64,000 bases of DNA, taken from Actinomadura xylanilytica (GTDB taxonomy: Bacteria; Actinomycetota; Actinomycetes; Streptosporangiales; Streptosporangiaceae). Numbering within the stretch: the stretch's first letter is position 1; each line of letters starts with the position of its first letter. Shown one piece after another: positions 1 to 8,170 of the stretch. Where the stretch lies: assembly GCF_030283145.1 (NCBI RefSeq), contig NZ_JASNWE010000001.1, forward strand, positions 1,487,751-1,551,750. The letters run 5' to 3'. The position numbers and the translations under genes are program-made. The notes under the pieces were generated by a model. The model worked only from the letters and a program-made list of their open reading frames with translations. It was not told where the DNA came from and ran no database searches.

Positions 1-74
1 GCCCGTGCGAGATCGCCGGGCATCGCCGGGACCGGGGCCGTCCCCACGGGGGTGGACGCCGTGATGTCAGTCAA
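1..74 (-). CDS. N-terminal fragment of a gene leaving the window, possibly cytochrome P450
   Basis: A TTG start at 72-74 (minus strand) is preceded by a good ribosome binding site (GAAAGGAG) and opens a frame that stays open to the window edge; 24 codons are visible, starting MTDITASTPVGTAPV. A short Pro/Ala-rich N-terminus, divergent to a single-cluster ferredoxin and an alcohol dehydrogenase, would suit a bacterial cytochrome P450, whose electron donor is usually such a ferredoxin. No P450 motif lies inside the window, so the product is inferred from context only; the start itself is well supported by the binding site. Confidence 0.45.
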   Translation of the reverse strand, partial: MTDITASTPVGTAPVPAMPGDLAR

Positions 75-152
75 CGGATCTCCTTTCGCGGCGCACTGTA
101 TCCGAGCGCCGCGAGATCACTTTGGTGGGGCCCGAACCTTGCCGCCCCATAC

Positions 153-166
153 TGAAACGTGTTCTA
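153..166. promoter_or_regulatory. KstR-consensus operator in the divergent P450?/ferredoxin promoter
   Basis: The 14-mer TGAAACGTGTTCTA matches every fixed position of TNNAACNNGTTNNA, the motif described for the mycobacterial cholesterol-catabolism repressor KstR. It sits in the gap between two divergent genes, where a TetR-family operator is expected. The match is seen in the sequence; regulation by a KstR orthologue is inference. Confidence 0.5.
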
Positions 167-256
167 CTTTCGGAGTGAGCGAGCGTACCCGCGACACCGA
201 CCCGCGCCCCGCCGCCGGACCGGTGGACCGCACCGTCGGGCCGGAGTGCTGACCGG

Positions 257-273
257 ACCGAACATGGTTCGGT
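257..273. promoter_or_regulatory. Inverted repeat ACCGAAC-ATG-GTTCGGT upstream of ferredoxin
   Basis: A perfect 7-bp inverted repeat with a 3-bp spacer lies about 95 bp before the ferredoxin start, in the same divergent gap as the KstR-like site. Its size and symmetry suit a dimeric repressor operator. The regulator is unknown. Confidence 0.35.
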
Positions 274-369
274 ATGTTGGCCCCCGAGGTGGTCCGGCGG
301 AACCCGCACCCTTCGCGCCACCGCCTTCCGGGCCACCGCACGCTCACCGGGAAGTGAACGGAGAAGGCG

Positions 370-561
370 ATGAGAGTACGAGTCGACCCCCTGGTGTGCG
401 AGGCCAACGCGGTCTGCGTCGGGCTCGCCCCCGAGGTCTTCGACCTCACTGACGACGACGAGCTGGAGATCCTCCGGCCGGACGTGCCGCCCGACCAGGC
501 GGACAAGGTCCGGCACGCGGTGCGGTCCTGCCCCAAGGCCGCGCTGTCGCTGGAGGAGTAG
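370..561 (+). CDS. Ferredoxin, single 3Fe-4S type
   Basis: A 63-residue acidic protein. Cys10 and Cys16 form a CxxxxxC segment followed by GLAPEVF, and Cys54 is followed by Pro (SCPKAAL). This is the three-cysteine pattern of the 3Fe-4S ferredoxins that pass electrons to actinobacterial cytochromes P450; the usual fourth ligand position holds Asn13. The ATG is preceded by GGAGAAGG. It lies about 100 bp before an alcohol dehydrogenase on the same strand and is divergent from a possible P450, so it probably serves as the P450 redox partner in the cytoplasm. An upstream KstR-like operator hints at control by a sterol or lipid signal. Confidence 0.88.
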   Translation: MRVRVDPLVCEANAVCVGLAPEVFDLTDDDELEILRPDVPPDQADKVRHAVRSCPKAALSLEE

Positions 562-664
562 CCGGCCCGCGCCCGCCGGTCTCCGGACCCACGCCCGCCC
601 ACCCCACCCACCCCTTCCAGGACGCCGCCCCCCGCGGCGTCCACCCCTCGATGTGGAGGCAGCC

Positions 665-1753
665 ATGGCACGCGCGGCGGTACTGCATGCGGTCGGCGAC
701 AAGGAGCTCGACCTGCGGGACGACGTCACCACCGTCGACCCGGGCCCGGACCAGGTGAAGGTCCAGATCAAGGCGACCGGGGTCTGCCACTCGGACCTGT
801 CCACCATCAACGGCGTGCTGCCCTCGGTGCCGCCCAGCGTGATCGGGCACGAGGGCGCCGGGATCGTCACCGAGGTCGGCGGGCACGTCACCGGCGTCCA
901 GCCGGGCGACCACGTGGTCATCAACTGGACGCCCGACTGCGGGGTCTGCGCCGACTGCCTGCGCGGCCAGCCGTACCTGTGCATGACGTTCATCGCCCAG
1001 GCGTTCAGCGACCCCGCGTTCCGGCTCGGCGACGGCACCCCGGTGTTCGGGATGGCGGGCGTCGGCACCTGGGCCGAGGAGATCGTGGTGCCCCGGCAGG
1101 GTGTGATCAAGGTCGCCGACGACGTGCCGTTCGAGTACGCGGCGCTGCTCGGCTGCGGCATCCCGACCGGCGTCGGCGCGGTCTTCAACACCGCCAAGGT
1201 CACCCCCGGCTCCACGGTGGCCGTGGTGGGCGCCGGCGGCGTCGGGCTGTCGGTGATCCAGGGCGCCAAGATCGCCGGCGCGTCCACCATCCTGGCGATC
1301 GACCCGAACGAGGCCAAGCACCCGATCGCCAAGCAGTTCGGCGCCACGCACACCGCGACGCTGGACGATCTGGAGGCGACCAAGGGGCTGCTGACCGGCG
1401 GTGCGGGCTTCGACTACACCTTCGAGGTGGTCGGCAAGGCCGCGGCGATCACCACCGCCTGGGAGGCGACCCGGCGCGGCGGCGACGTCATCGTGGTCGG
1501 CGCCGGCGCGGCCGACGACAACTGGACGCAGAACGCGTTCACGCTGCTGTTCGACGGCAAGTCCCTCAAGGCGTCGCTGTACGGCGGCTGCGACCTCAAG
1601 CGCGACGTCCCGCTGTTCGTGGACCTGTGGCGGGCCGGCAAGCTCGACATCGACAGCCTGATCACGCGGCGGATCGGCTTCGAGGACCTCAACGAGGCCA
1701 TCGCCGCCCTGACGAACGGCGACGTCATCCGGCAGGTCGTCCTCTTCGACTGA
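665..1753 (+). CDS. Zinc-dependent alcohol dehydrogenase (NDMA-dependent-type MDR)
   Basis: A 362-residue medium-chain dehydrogenase. Catalytic zinc ligands are visible as Cys41 (GVCHSD), His62-Glu63 (GHEGAG) and Cys164 (LGCGIPTG). The structural zinc lobe is Cys92, 95, 98 and 106 (CGVCADCLRGQPYLC). The Rossmann GAGGVG motif is at 189-194. The first in-frame ATG is 12 nt upstream, but the start at 665 has GGAGG at the proper distance and gives the family N-terminus. It oxidises a primary or secondary alcohol with a nicotinamide cofactor; the overall pattern resembles the actinobacterial NDMA-dependent class with tightly bound cofactor. Next to a ferredoxin and possible P450, it may oxidise the hydroxylated product. 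Exact substrate unknown. Confidence 0.88.
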   Translation: MARAAVLHAVGDKELDLRDDVTTVDPGPDQVKVQIKATGVCHSDLSTINGVLPSVPPSVIGHEGAGIVTEVGGHVTGVQPGDHVVINWTPDCGVCADCLRGQPYLCMTFIAQAFSDPAFRLGDGTPVFGMAGVGTWAEEIVVPRQGVIKVADDVPFEYAALLGCGIPTGVGAVFNTAKVTPGSTVAVVGAGGVGLSVIQGAKIAGASTILAIDPNEAKHPIAKQFGATHTATLDDLEATKGLLTGGAGFDYTFEVVGKAAAITTAWEATRRGGDVIVVGAGAADDNWTQNAFTLLFDGKSLKASLYGGCDLKRDVPLFVDLWRAGKLDIDSLITRRIGFEDLNEAIAALTNGDVIRQVVLFD

Positions 1754-1792
1754 GCCGCCGCGCCCGCGGGGAGGACCCCCGTCCGGACCGTC

Positions 1793-1836
1793 CCGGAACG
1801 CCGTGAGTGATCTGCCGTTCACGCACGGCGTTCCGG
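1793..1836 (+). terminator. Hairpin terminator after the alcohol dehydrogenase
   Basis: Perfect 13-bp inverted repeat (CCGGAACGCCGTG and its complement) with an 18-nt loop, starting about 40 nt after the stop. There is no U-tract, as is usual in high-GC actinomycetes. Confidence 0.6.
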
Positions 1837-1955
1837 CGCCGGGAGGCCGCGGCGAAGGGCCGGGGAATTCGCGGACGTCGGGTGCCGCCGGGGGCGCCGC
1901 GCATGCCATCCTTCTCGTGTTCACCAGGACCGCCTGACCTGACCCTGGAGCGTGG

Positions 1956-3899
1956 GTGGCGCACACAAGCGAGACGGGACGGACCGGCCGCCCGCCGGCC
2001 GTCCGGTCACTGATCGTCACGGTGGTTCTCGGCGTGCCGCTGGCCGTGATGCCGGTCCGGCCCGCCCTGGCGGCACCGGCCCCGGCGGCACCGGCCCCGG
2101 CGGGGCGCCGCATCCACGACGTGCAGGGGGCGGGACACGTCTCGCCGCTGAACGGCGCGACGGTCGCCCAGGTGCCCGGCGTGGTCACCGCGGTGACCGT
2201 CAACGGCTTCTGGATGCAGGACCCGCACCCCGACCGCGACGTCGCGACGTCCGAGGGCGTCTACGTCTTCACCCGCAGCCGTCCCACCGTCGCCGTGCGC
2301 GACTCCGTCCACGTCACCGGGAAGGTCAGCGAGTTCCGGCCGGGCGGCACCAAGTCGGCCAACCTCGGCCGCACCGAGATCGACGCGACGGCGACCGCGG
2401 TCGTCGCGCACGGCGTCCCGCTGCCGCCGCCGGTCGTCATCGGGCCCGGCGGGCGCAGGCCGCCGACCAGCTCCATCAAGCGCCTCCCCCCGTTCGCCCC
2501 GACGCGCGACGTGGAGAAGGGCGGCGGGTTCGATCCCGCGCACGACGCCCTGGACTTCTACGAGGCCCTGGAGGGCATGCGGGTCCGGGTGGTGAACGCC
2601 GTCGCGGTGGGCCCGTCCGCGTACGGCGAGATCCCGGTGCTGCCGGCGGGCGGCGCCGGCGCGGGGATTCGCACCGCCCGCGGCGGCATCCTGCTGCGCG
2701 ACGGCGACGCCAACCCCGAGCGGGTCGTCCTCGACGACGCGCTGGTCCCGCTGCCCGCGATGAACGTGGGCGACCGGCTGCCCGGTACCACCGACGGCGT
2801 GCTCGACTACGGCTACGGCGAGTTCACCGTCCTGGTGACCGCCACCCCGAAACGCGCCGACGGCGGCCTGCCCCGCCAGGTCACCCGCGCGCAGCGTCCC
2901 GGCGAGCTGGCGGTGGCGACCGCCGACCTGAGCGGGCTGAGCCCCGACACGCCGGCCGAGCGGTTCGAGGCCCTGGCCGGCGACGTGGTCGACGGGCTGA
3001 AGGCCCCCGACCTCATCACGGTCACCGGGGTGCAGGACAACACCGGCACCAAGGACGACGGCACCGTGGCCGACGACCAGACCGTGGCCGAGCTGATCAG
3101 CGCGATCAGCGCCGCGGGCGGGCCCGCCTACGACTGGCGCTCGATCCCGCCCCGCGACAAGGCCGACGGCGGAGAGAAGGGCGCCAACGAGCGCGCCGGG
3201 TTCCTGTTCCGCACCGACCGCGGGCTGGCGTTCGTGGACCGGCCCGAGGGCGGCCCGAGCGACGCGCTGGCCGACGACCCGCCCGCCGCCGCGGGCTCCC
3301 GGCCCGACCCGGCGGTCACCTCCGTCCGGGTCGTCCGGACCCGGACGGGCCCGGCGCTGTCGCTCAGCCCCGGGCGGATCACCCCCGGCGACGCCGCCTG
3401 GGGCGCCACCGGCAAGCCGCTCGCGGGCGAGGTGACCTGGCACGGACGGCGGATCATCGTGGTCGCCGGCCGGTGGTTCCCGAAGACCGGCGACGACCAG
3501 CCGGCGTTCGGCCGCTTCCAGCCGCCGCTGCGGCCGAGTGAGTGGCGCCGCCAGGCCCAGGCGAAGGCGGTCGCCGGGTTCGTCCGATCGGTGCGCGCGG
3601 CCGGGCGGGACGCGGACGTGATCGTGGCGGGCGACCTGAACGAGCGCGAGTACGCGGCGCCGGTGCAGGCCCTGACCAAGCAGACCGGCCTCACCGACCT
3701 GTCCACCAGGGCGCCGAAGAACGACCGCCACACCGCGGTCTCCGGCGGCAACGCCGAGACGCTCGACCACATCCTGCTGAGCCCCTCGCTCAACCGCCGC
3801 AAGCACGAGTACGACGTGGTGCACCGCAACTCCGAGTTCGCGGGCACGGCGGGCCGGCGCGACCCGACCGTGGTGCGGATCGCGCTGCCCGGCAGGTAA
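1956..3899 (+). CDS. Secreted endonuclease/exonuclease/phosphatase-family protein
   Basis: A 647-residue protein with a signal peptide: basic n-region, hydrophobic SLIVTVVLGVPLAVM, then an Ala/Pro segment with a likely cleavage near ALAAPA. The N-terminal third resembles the beta-rich domain of ExeM-type extracellular nucleases (YVFTRSRPTVAVRDSVHVTG). The C-terminal half has EEP-family landmarks: NERAGFLFRTDRG, GDLNEREY where GDFN is usual, and ETLDHILLSPSL near the end. It probably cleaves phosphodiesters outside the cell. The start is GTG with GGAG 5 nt upstream. It stands alone downstream of a terminator hairpin, so it is likely monocistronic. Nuclease versus phosphatase activity cannot be settled from sequence. 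Confidence 0.8.
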   Translation: MAHTSETGRTGRPPAVRSLIVTVVLGVPLAVMPVRPALAAPAPAAPAPAGRRIHDVQGAGHVSPLNGATVAQVPGVVTAVTVNGFWMQDPHPDRDVATSEGVYVFTRSRPTVAVRDSVHVTGKVSEFRPGGTKSANLGRTEIDATATAVVAHGVPLPPPVVIGPGGRRPPTSSIKRLPPFAPTRDVEKGGGFDPAHDALDFYEALEGMRVRVVNAVAVGPSAYGEIPVLPAGGAGAGIRTARGGILLRDGDANPERVVLDDALVPLPAMNVGDRLPGTTDGVLDYGYGEFTVLVTATPKRADGGLPRQVTRAQRPGELAVATADLSGLSPDTPAERFEALAGDVVDGLKAPDLITVTGVQDNTGTKDDGTVADDQTVAELISAISAAGGPAYDWRSIPPRDKADGGEKGANERAGFLFRTDRGLAFVDRPEGGPSDALADDPPAAAGSRPDPAVTSVRVVRTRTGPALSLSPGRITPGDAAWGATGKPLAGEVTWHGRRIIVVAGRWFPKTGDDQPAFGRFQPPLRPSEWRRQAQAKAVAGFVRSVRAAGRDADVIVAGDLNEREYAAPVQALTKQTGLTDLSTRAPKNDRHTAVSGGNAETLDHILLSPSLNRRKHEYDVVHRNSEFAGTAGRRDPTVVRIALPGR

Positions 3900-4026
3900 A
3901 CCTCCGCGCCCATTGGGGCCGGACGAAAGCATCGTCGCGGACCGGCCCGCCCGGGAGCCGGTGTTTTGTCGCGATCGTCCGGGGCACCGGTCGATCGTCA
4001 CATCCCCTCCAGAAGGAGCCGACGAC

Positions 4027-4218
4027 ATGGCTCGACGCTTCAGACCGGGCGGCGGTATCGGCATCGTCGGACTGATCTACCTCGTCATCGGCGTGTTCGT
4101 CGCGTGGGACCGCGGCTACATCGACGCCGACCTGCTGCGCCGGGTGGCCAGTGCGCTGCTCGCCGTCCTGCTCTGGTTCCTGATCCTGCTCGGCGTGGAC
4201 CTGCACATCCACACCTGA
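4027..4218 (+). CDS. Small two-helix membrane protein, unknown function
   Basis: A 63-residue protein: basic start (MARRFRPGG), first helix GIVGLIYLVIGVFVAW, a short charged loop (DRGYIDADLLRR), second helix ASALLAVLLWFLILLGV, then a His-rich end (DLHIHT). AAGGAG lies 9 nt before the ATG, a strong start. I do not recognise a named family; small two-helix proteins like this are common in actinomycetes. It is followed 88 nt later by a 26-residue Cys-rich peptide on the same strand, and the HIHT tail could bind metal, but a link between the two is speculation. Confidence 0.72.
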   Translation: MARRFRPGGGIGIVGLIYLVIGVFVAWDRGYIDADLLRRVASALLAVLLWFLILLGVDLHIHT

Positions 4219-4305
4219 GGTCCACGGGGGCCTCCCCGCGGACGCAAGAGGGGACTCGCCCCCGGGCCATAGTCGCCAAAAGCCCCAAAGAGCTACTTTT
4301 CACCC

Positions 4306-4386
4306 ATGACACAAGCAGCATGCAGTTGCGGACACGGTGGCGGATGCTCATGCTCGAAGGGCTGCTCTTGCGGCTGTAACGGCTGA
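4306..4386 (+). CDS. 26-residue Cys-rich metallothionein-like peptide
   Basis: An ATG opens a 26-codon frame whose product starts MTQAACSCGHGGGC and contains seven cysteines (positions 6, 8, 14, 16, 20, 22, 24), mostly as CxC, plus His10; the rest is almost only Gly, Ser, Ala, one Lys and one Asn. No aromatic or large hydrophobic residue follows Met1. That composition is typical of small metal-thiolate peptides such as bacterial metallothioneins. The stop overlaps a strong terminator hairpin, which supports a real transcription unit ending here. The ribosome binding site is weak (AAAGAG, about 13 nt upstream). Codon choice (ACA, GCA, TCA) is less GC-biased than the neighbours. A modified-peptide precursor is an alternative. 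Confidence 0.55.
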   Translation: MTQAACSCGHGGGCSCSKGCSCGCNG

Positions 4387-4410
4387 GCCGCCCGGCGGCC
4401 GGGCGGCTCA
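4384..4410. terminator. Strong hairpin terminator between convergent units
   Basis: Perfect 12-bp stem (TGAGCCGCCCGG and its complement) with a 3-nt loop. It begins at the stop codon of the Cys-rich peptide and lies about 60 nt from the stop of the convergent propeller gene, so it can end transcription from both sides. A short repeated ACGGCTCA motif follows it. Confidence 0.8.
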
Positions 4411-4471
4411 ACGGCTCAGTGACTCAAACGGCTCAGCGCGGCCACAACGGCCACCCGCGGCGGCCGGACGA

Positions 4472-7234
4472 TCACGGCGCGGGGACGCGCCAGAGCATCG
4501 GGGTCTCGCCCCGGTGGTCGGCGCTGATCCCGGCCGCGAGAAGGTCGCCGCCGAGCGCGGTGAGCGCGGTCAGCCGCTGGCCGCCCGGACCGTCCAGCCC
4601 GGTGCCGTGCACCGGCACGCGGCGCCACGCGTCCCCGTCGGCCGACGCCCACAGAACGACGTCCTGGCGGCCGGGCTGGCCGGTCGTGCCCGCCGCCACG
4701 AACCCCTTCTCCGTCGCGGTCACGCCGGTGAGCGCGGCGGGCGCGGGGGCCCCGGTGAGCGGGCGCGCCCGCCATGTCCGGCCGTTGTCGGCCGAGACGG
4801 CGACGCCGGTGCCGGCGCCCGCCGCGACGAGCAGGTCGTCGTGCGCGACGACCTGGTCGAGCTGCCCGGGGCCGAGCCCCTGCGGCGGCGTCGCGGCGGT
4901 CCACTTCAGGCCGTCGCCCGACGTCCAGATCGCGGGCCCGCCGCCGCGCCGGCCGCCGACCGCCGCGTAGCCGGTGGAGGTGGCGACCACGCCGGTCATC
5001 CACCGGCCGCCGTCGAGATCGCCCTTGCCCGCGTTGCCGCCGCGCGTCCAGCGCTTGAGGTCGGGCGAGCGCCACGTCGCGGCGGACGGCCCGGCGGCGC
5101 CGACCACCACGTACCCGCCGGGCCCGGCGACCGCGCCCGCCGGAGGCCGGCCCGCGGGGAACGGCGCGCGCCGCCAGGACGCCCCGTCCGCGGAGATCAT
5201 CACCAGCGGCTGTGCGGGCCCGCCCTCGGCGCGACCCACGGCGAGCCACCCCTGCGGGCCGTAGGTGACGGCTGAGAGCCGCTGGCGCCCCGGGACGGCG
5301 GGGACCCGGCCCCGGGTCCACCCGTCGGGCCGCCCGGCGGGGGTGCTCCAGGCCGCCGCGCCGCCACCGGTGCTGCCCACGGCCACGACCCGCCCGCCGG
5401 CCGCGGCGAGCGACTCGACGGCCCGTTCCGCCCGCGCCGCGCCGGGGACCTTGGCGAGGTCCACCCCGGACAGGAACGCGTCATTGCCGACCCGTCCGGC
5501 GATCACGGGGGCCCCGCCGTCCGCCACCGTCAGGCCGTTCGCCACCGTGCCGTTCACCACCGCGCCGTTCGTCGCGGGGTCGCCCGGCCGGCCGCCCGCC
5601 GGAGGCACCGGCTGCCAGGTCCGGCCATCGGCGCTGCGCAGCGCCGACTGGGCGCCGCCCTTGCCGCGCACCAGCGCGGCCAGTCCCGCCGCAGAGCCGC
5701 CGAATCGGGCGACCCCGGCGAACTCCGGGACGCCGAACTGCCCCTGCCGCGCCCACGCCTGCCCGTCGGCCGACTTGAAGACCACACCGAACCGCTGGGT
5801 CTTGCGCTTCTTCTTCGGCCCGGTCGTGCGCCGTCCCTCGCGGACGGTGTAAAAGCCGCCGGGCCCCGCGACCAGCCCCGTGGCCGGCCCGTACGAGCCC
5901 TGCGCCTGCGGCACTCCCACCGCGGCCCACGTGCGCCCGCCGTCGGCCGACCGCCACAGGCCCTCGCCGCGGACGACGCTCCTGACCTTCTTCTTGCCCT
6001 TCTTCCTCAGCACGGGCCTGGCGAACGTCCCGTGCGCGACCAGCACGTTCCCGGCGGACGCGATCCGGTCGAGGCCGGTGATGTCGGTGGCGCCGAGGCC
6101 GTCGGTGCGCTGCCAGGCGCGGCCGTCGGCCGAGCTCCACAGCACCGCCCGCCCGTCGCCGGGCCCGGTCGGCAGGGTGACGCCGGCGGCGACGAAGCCG
6201 TTCGCGGTGCGGACCAGGCCGTTCACCCGGTCCCTCGGACCGAACGACGCGGGCGGCGGCTGCCGCGTCCACTCCCGTGCGTCGCCGCTGGTCCAGACGG
6301 CCGTGCCGCCGATGGAGTTCTGCCCGACGGCGACCCACGAGCCGGTGCCGCCCGCGACCATCCGGGGACGGTCCCCGGGCGAGGGCTCGGCGCCGTCGGC
6401 GGCGCGCACGCGCGCGAGGCGCCAGGTGCGTCCCGCGTCGCCGGACGTCAGGAACTCGGCGCGCTCGCGCCCCGTCCCCCCGTCGCCCGCGCTCTCGGAC
6501 CCCACCGCGACGACGACGCCTCCGGCGGTGGCCACGGCCGCGAGCTCCTGGACGAGGCCGTCGGACTTGGCGGCGGGGTCGGCGGCGAAGAACCGCTCGG
6601 CCGCGACCGCCCCGGCCATCTCCCGTCCCTCGCCGTCGCCGCCGCCGCGCGTGGCCACGTACGCGCCGACGCCCACGACCAGCACGGCGCCCGCCGCGAT
6701 CGCCACGACCGTGAGGCCCGACCGCTTCCCGGTACCGGAGCCGACGTCGGGATCGGGCCGGGGCTCGGCCTCGGCAGGCGCCTCGGCAGGCGCCTCGGCC
6801 GCCGCGGACGGCTCCGACGCCTCGGGGATCGCGGGCTCTTCGAGCTCTTCGGGCTCTTCGGGCTCCGTGGACTCTTCGGGCTCCGTGGACGCTTCGGGCG
6901 CCGGGGCGGCGGCGTCCTTGATGGAACCGGTGCGGCGCGCCCGCGCCACCGTGCTCTCCGGGGACGGGGCGGCTGCGCGCCCGGCCTCGTCCGCGCCCGG
7001 CTCGGCGGGATCGCCCTCGCCGGCCCAGTGGACGTCCGCCTCGCGCCACGCCTCGTCCGCGCGCTGCCAGGGCGAGGCCCCGGCCCGGCCCGCGGGCCGC
7101 TCCGCGAGCACGCCCGCGTCGCCGATCGTCAGGCGGCGCCGGATCTCCCGGGATCCCGGCGCCTCGTCCCCGTCGGGCGACCATCCGCCGGTCATCAGGC
7201 CGGCACCGTCCTGCTCGGGGGTCCTCGCCGTCAC
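4472..7234 (-). CDS. Membrane-anchored Asp-box/beta-propeller repeat protein
   Basis: A 920-residue protein from a GTG preceded by AAGGAG at 6 nt; a longer frame to 7282 lacks such a site. Layout: cytoplasmic acidic Pro/Ala/Glu-rich part (EPEESTEPEEPEELEE repeats), one transmembrane helix (LTVVAIAAGAVLVVGVGAYV, about residues 170-190), then about 700 extracellular residues of repeated SADGRxW, SGDGLKWTA and SPDLKRWTR units. These are Asp-box/BNR-like blades, so a large propeller is likely displayed outside the membrane. No sialidase catalytic residues are evident; ligand or cell-surface recognition is more likely than catalysis. Short DNA repeats around 6770-6900 encode the acidic linker and may vary in length. 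Convergent with the Cys-rich peptide gene. Confidence 0.7.
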   Translation of the reverse strand: MTARTPEQDGAGLMTGGWSPDGDEAPGSREIRRRLTIGDAGVLAERPAGRAGASPWQRADEAWREADVHWAGEGDPAEPGADEAGRAAAPSPESTVARARRTGSIKDAAAPAPEASTEPEESTEPEEPEELEEPAIPEASEPSAAAEAPAEAPAEAEPRPDPDVGSGTGKRSGLTVVAIAAGAVLVVGVGAYVATRGGGDGEGREMAGAVAAERFFAADPAAKSDGLVQELAAVATAGGVVVAVGSESAGDGGTGRERAEFLTSGDAGRTWRLARVRAADGAEPSPGDRPRMVAGGTGSWVAVGQNSIGGTAVWTSGDAREWTRQPPPASFGPRDRVNGLVRTANGFVAAGVTLPTGPGDGRAVLWSSADGRAWQRTDGLGATDITGLDRIASAGNVLVAHGTFARPVLRKKGKKKVRSVVRGEGLWRSADGGRTWAAVGVPQAQGSYGPATGLVAGPGGFYTVREGRRTTGPKKKRKTQRFGVVFKSADGQAWARQGQFGVPEFAGVARFGGSAAGLAALVRGKGGAQSALRSADGRTWQPVPPAGGRPGDPATNGAVVNGTVANGLTVADGGAPVIAGRVGNDAFLSGVDLAKVPGAARAERAVESLAAAGGRVVAVGSTGGGAAAWSTPAGRPDGWTRGRVPAVPGRQRLSAVTYGPQGWLAVGRAEGGPAQPLVMISADGASWRRAPFPAGRPPAGAVAGPGGYVVVGAAGPSAATWRSPDLKRWTRGGNAGKGDLDGGRWMTGVVATSTGYAAVGGRRGGGPAIWTSGDGLKWTAATPPQGLGPGQLDQVVAHDDLLVAAGAGTGVAVSADNGRTWRARPLTGAPAPAALTGVTATEKGFVAAGTTGQPGRQDVVLWASADGDAWRRVPVHGTGLDGPGGQRLTALTALGGDLLAAGISADHRGETPMLWRVPAP

Positions 7235-7376
7235 TCCCGCTCCTTCACCCGCCACGGCCCCGCGAAGGGGCCATCGAGTCACCGCGATGATTCACCATCA
7301 AACCGCCCCACACCGGTCACCGCGCGGGGACCCGGGGGAACAGCGGCCGAACGGGCCACGGAGCGTTCCTATCACC

Positions 7377-7955
7377 TCAGCGGCGGTAAATATGATCTTT
7401 CGCGTCGATCGCCCCCTTGTAGGCGATCCCCTTGATCCGCACGACCGGGGAGCCGTCCGGCTCGGCACCCTCGATCTCGGCGGACACGCCGACGCCGCCG
7501 ATCTCCACCCGCGTGCCCAGCGGGACGAGGATCTCGACGGTGGACTTGTAGGCGACCACCCGGATCGTGGTGAGCGGCCCGTCCAGCTCGGCCGCGCGCA
7601 GGTCCAGCAGGGACTCGCCCTTGTAGACGACGCTGGTGAACTTCTTGGGCAGCCGCCATCGGCCGCTGCGCCGGATGCGGCTCTTGTAGGCCATCTGGAA
7701 CCGGCCCGCGGCCCCGACGGCAGGGGCGGCAGGGGCGCCCGTCCGCGCGGGGAGGTCGGCCGACATCCGACCCAACTCCTCGTGCGTGCGCGCGGCCAGC
7801 ACCGCATCGCTCCGCTCGTCCAGCTCCACCTCGGTCAGCCGTCCCTCGGCGAACGCGGTGTGCAGCAGGACGAGCACCTGGTCCCGGTCGCGGTCCGACG
7901 CGCGCAGGGAGGGCGGCGCCTCCCCGACGGTCCGTGGACGCTGCTCGACGCTCAT
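7377..7955 (-). CDS. DUF1707 / LiaF-like C-terminal domain protein
   Basis: A 192-residue soluble protein. Residues about 18-65 (SLRASDRDRDQVLVLLHTAFAEGRLTEVEL, shortened here to ASDRDRDQVLVLLHTAFAEG) match the DUF1707 module found at the N-terminus of many actinobacterial regulators and membrane proteins. The second half (VVYKGESLLDLRAAELDGPL, VEILVPLGTRVEIGGVGV) is the beta-rich repeat seen in LiaF-like, cell-wall-stress proteins, where YKG motifs recur. It probably senses or adapts to envelope state. Two adjacent ATGs exist; the second at 7955 has GGGGAG at 5 nt. The upstream region carries a palindromic AGATGTATCT motif shared with the PadR operon at 36 kb. Confidence 0.8.
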   Translation of the reverse strand: MSVEQRPRTVGEAPPSLRASDRDRDQVLVLLHTAFAEGRLTEVELDERSDAVLAARTHEELGRMSADLPARTGAPAAPAVGAAGRFQMAYKSRIRRSGRWRLPKKFTSVVYKGESLLDLRAAELDGPLTTIRVVAYKSTVEILVPLGTRVEIGGVGVSAEIEGAEPDGSPVVRIKGIAYKGAIDAKDHIYRR

Positions 7956-8026
7956 CATTTCTCCCCTTTGAGGCACGATGCCCCCGATCCTGGACCCTCT
8001 CGTGGCGGGAGGGTCAACCCGAATCG

Positions 8027-8036
8027 AGATGTATCT
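8027..8036. promoter_or_regulatory. Palindromic AGATGTATCT motif, candidate PadR site
   Basis: A near-perfect 10-bp palindrome about 70 bp upstream of the DUF1707 start. Read on the minus strand it contains GATACATCT, the same 9-mer found just upstream of the TTGACT box of the DUF4097-PadR operon at 35943-35951. Control by the PadR protein encoded at 36892 is inference. Confidence 0.35.
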
Positions 8037-8170
8037 TAACCCGCGGTCCCGCCGCGTTTCGAGGGAAGCGCCCGGATCCGGCCGTCCGACGCGCGATCAC
8101 GCCTGCGGCCCGGCAGGTCCGGTGTCCGCTAGATTCGAAACGCCCGTCGATCTTCAAAGGGGGACGGTCC

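Noticed and set aside
665..1753. Treating the P450?-ferredoxin-alcohol dehydrogenase group as a secondary-metabolite cluster
   Set aside because: No scaffold enzyme (PKS, NRPS, terpene synthase) is visible; the KstR-like site points instead to catabolism.
67..2203. Long minus-strand open frames over the ferredoxin and alcohol dehydrogenase
   Set aside because: Shadow frames of GC-rich coding DNA; the plus-strand genes have intact zinc and iron-sulfur motifs.
5880..8039. A 719-codon plus-strand open frame across the propeller and DUF1707 genes
   Set aside because: Its product is Pro/Ala/Ser/Arg-rich noise; the minus strand carries clear domains, good ribosome binding sites and a terminator.
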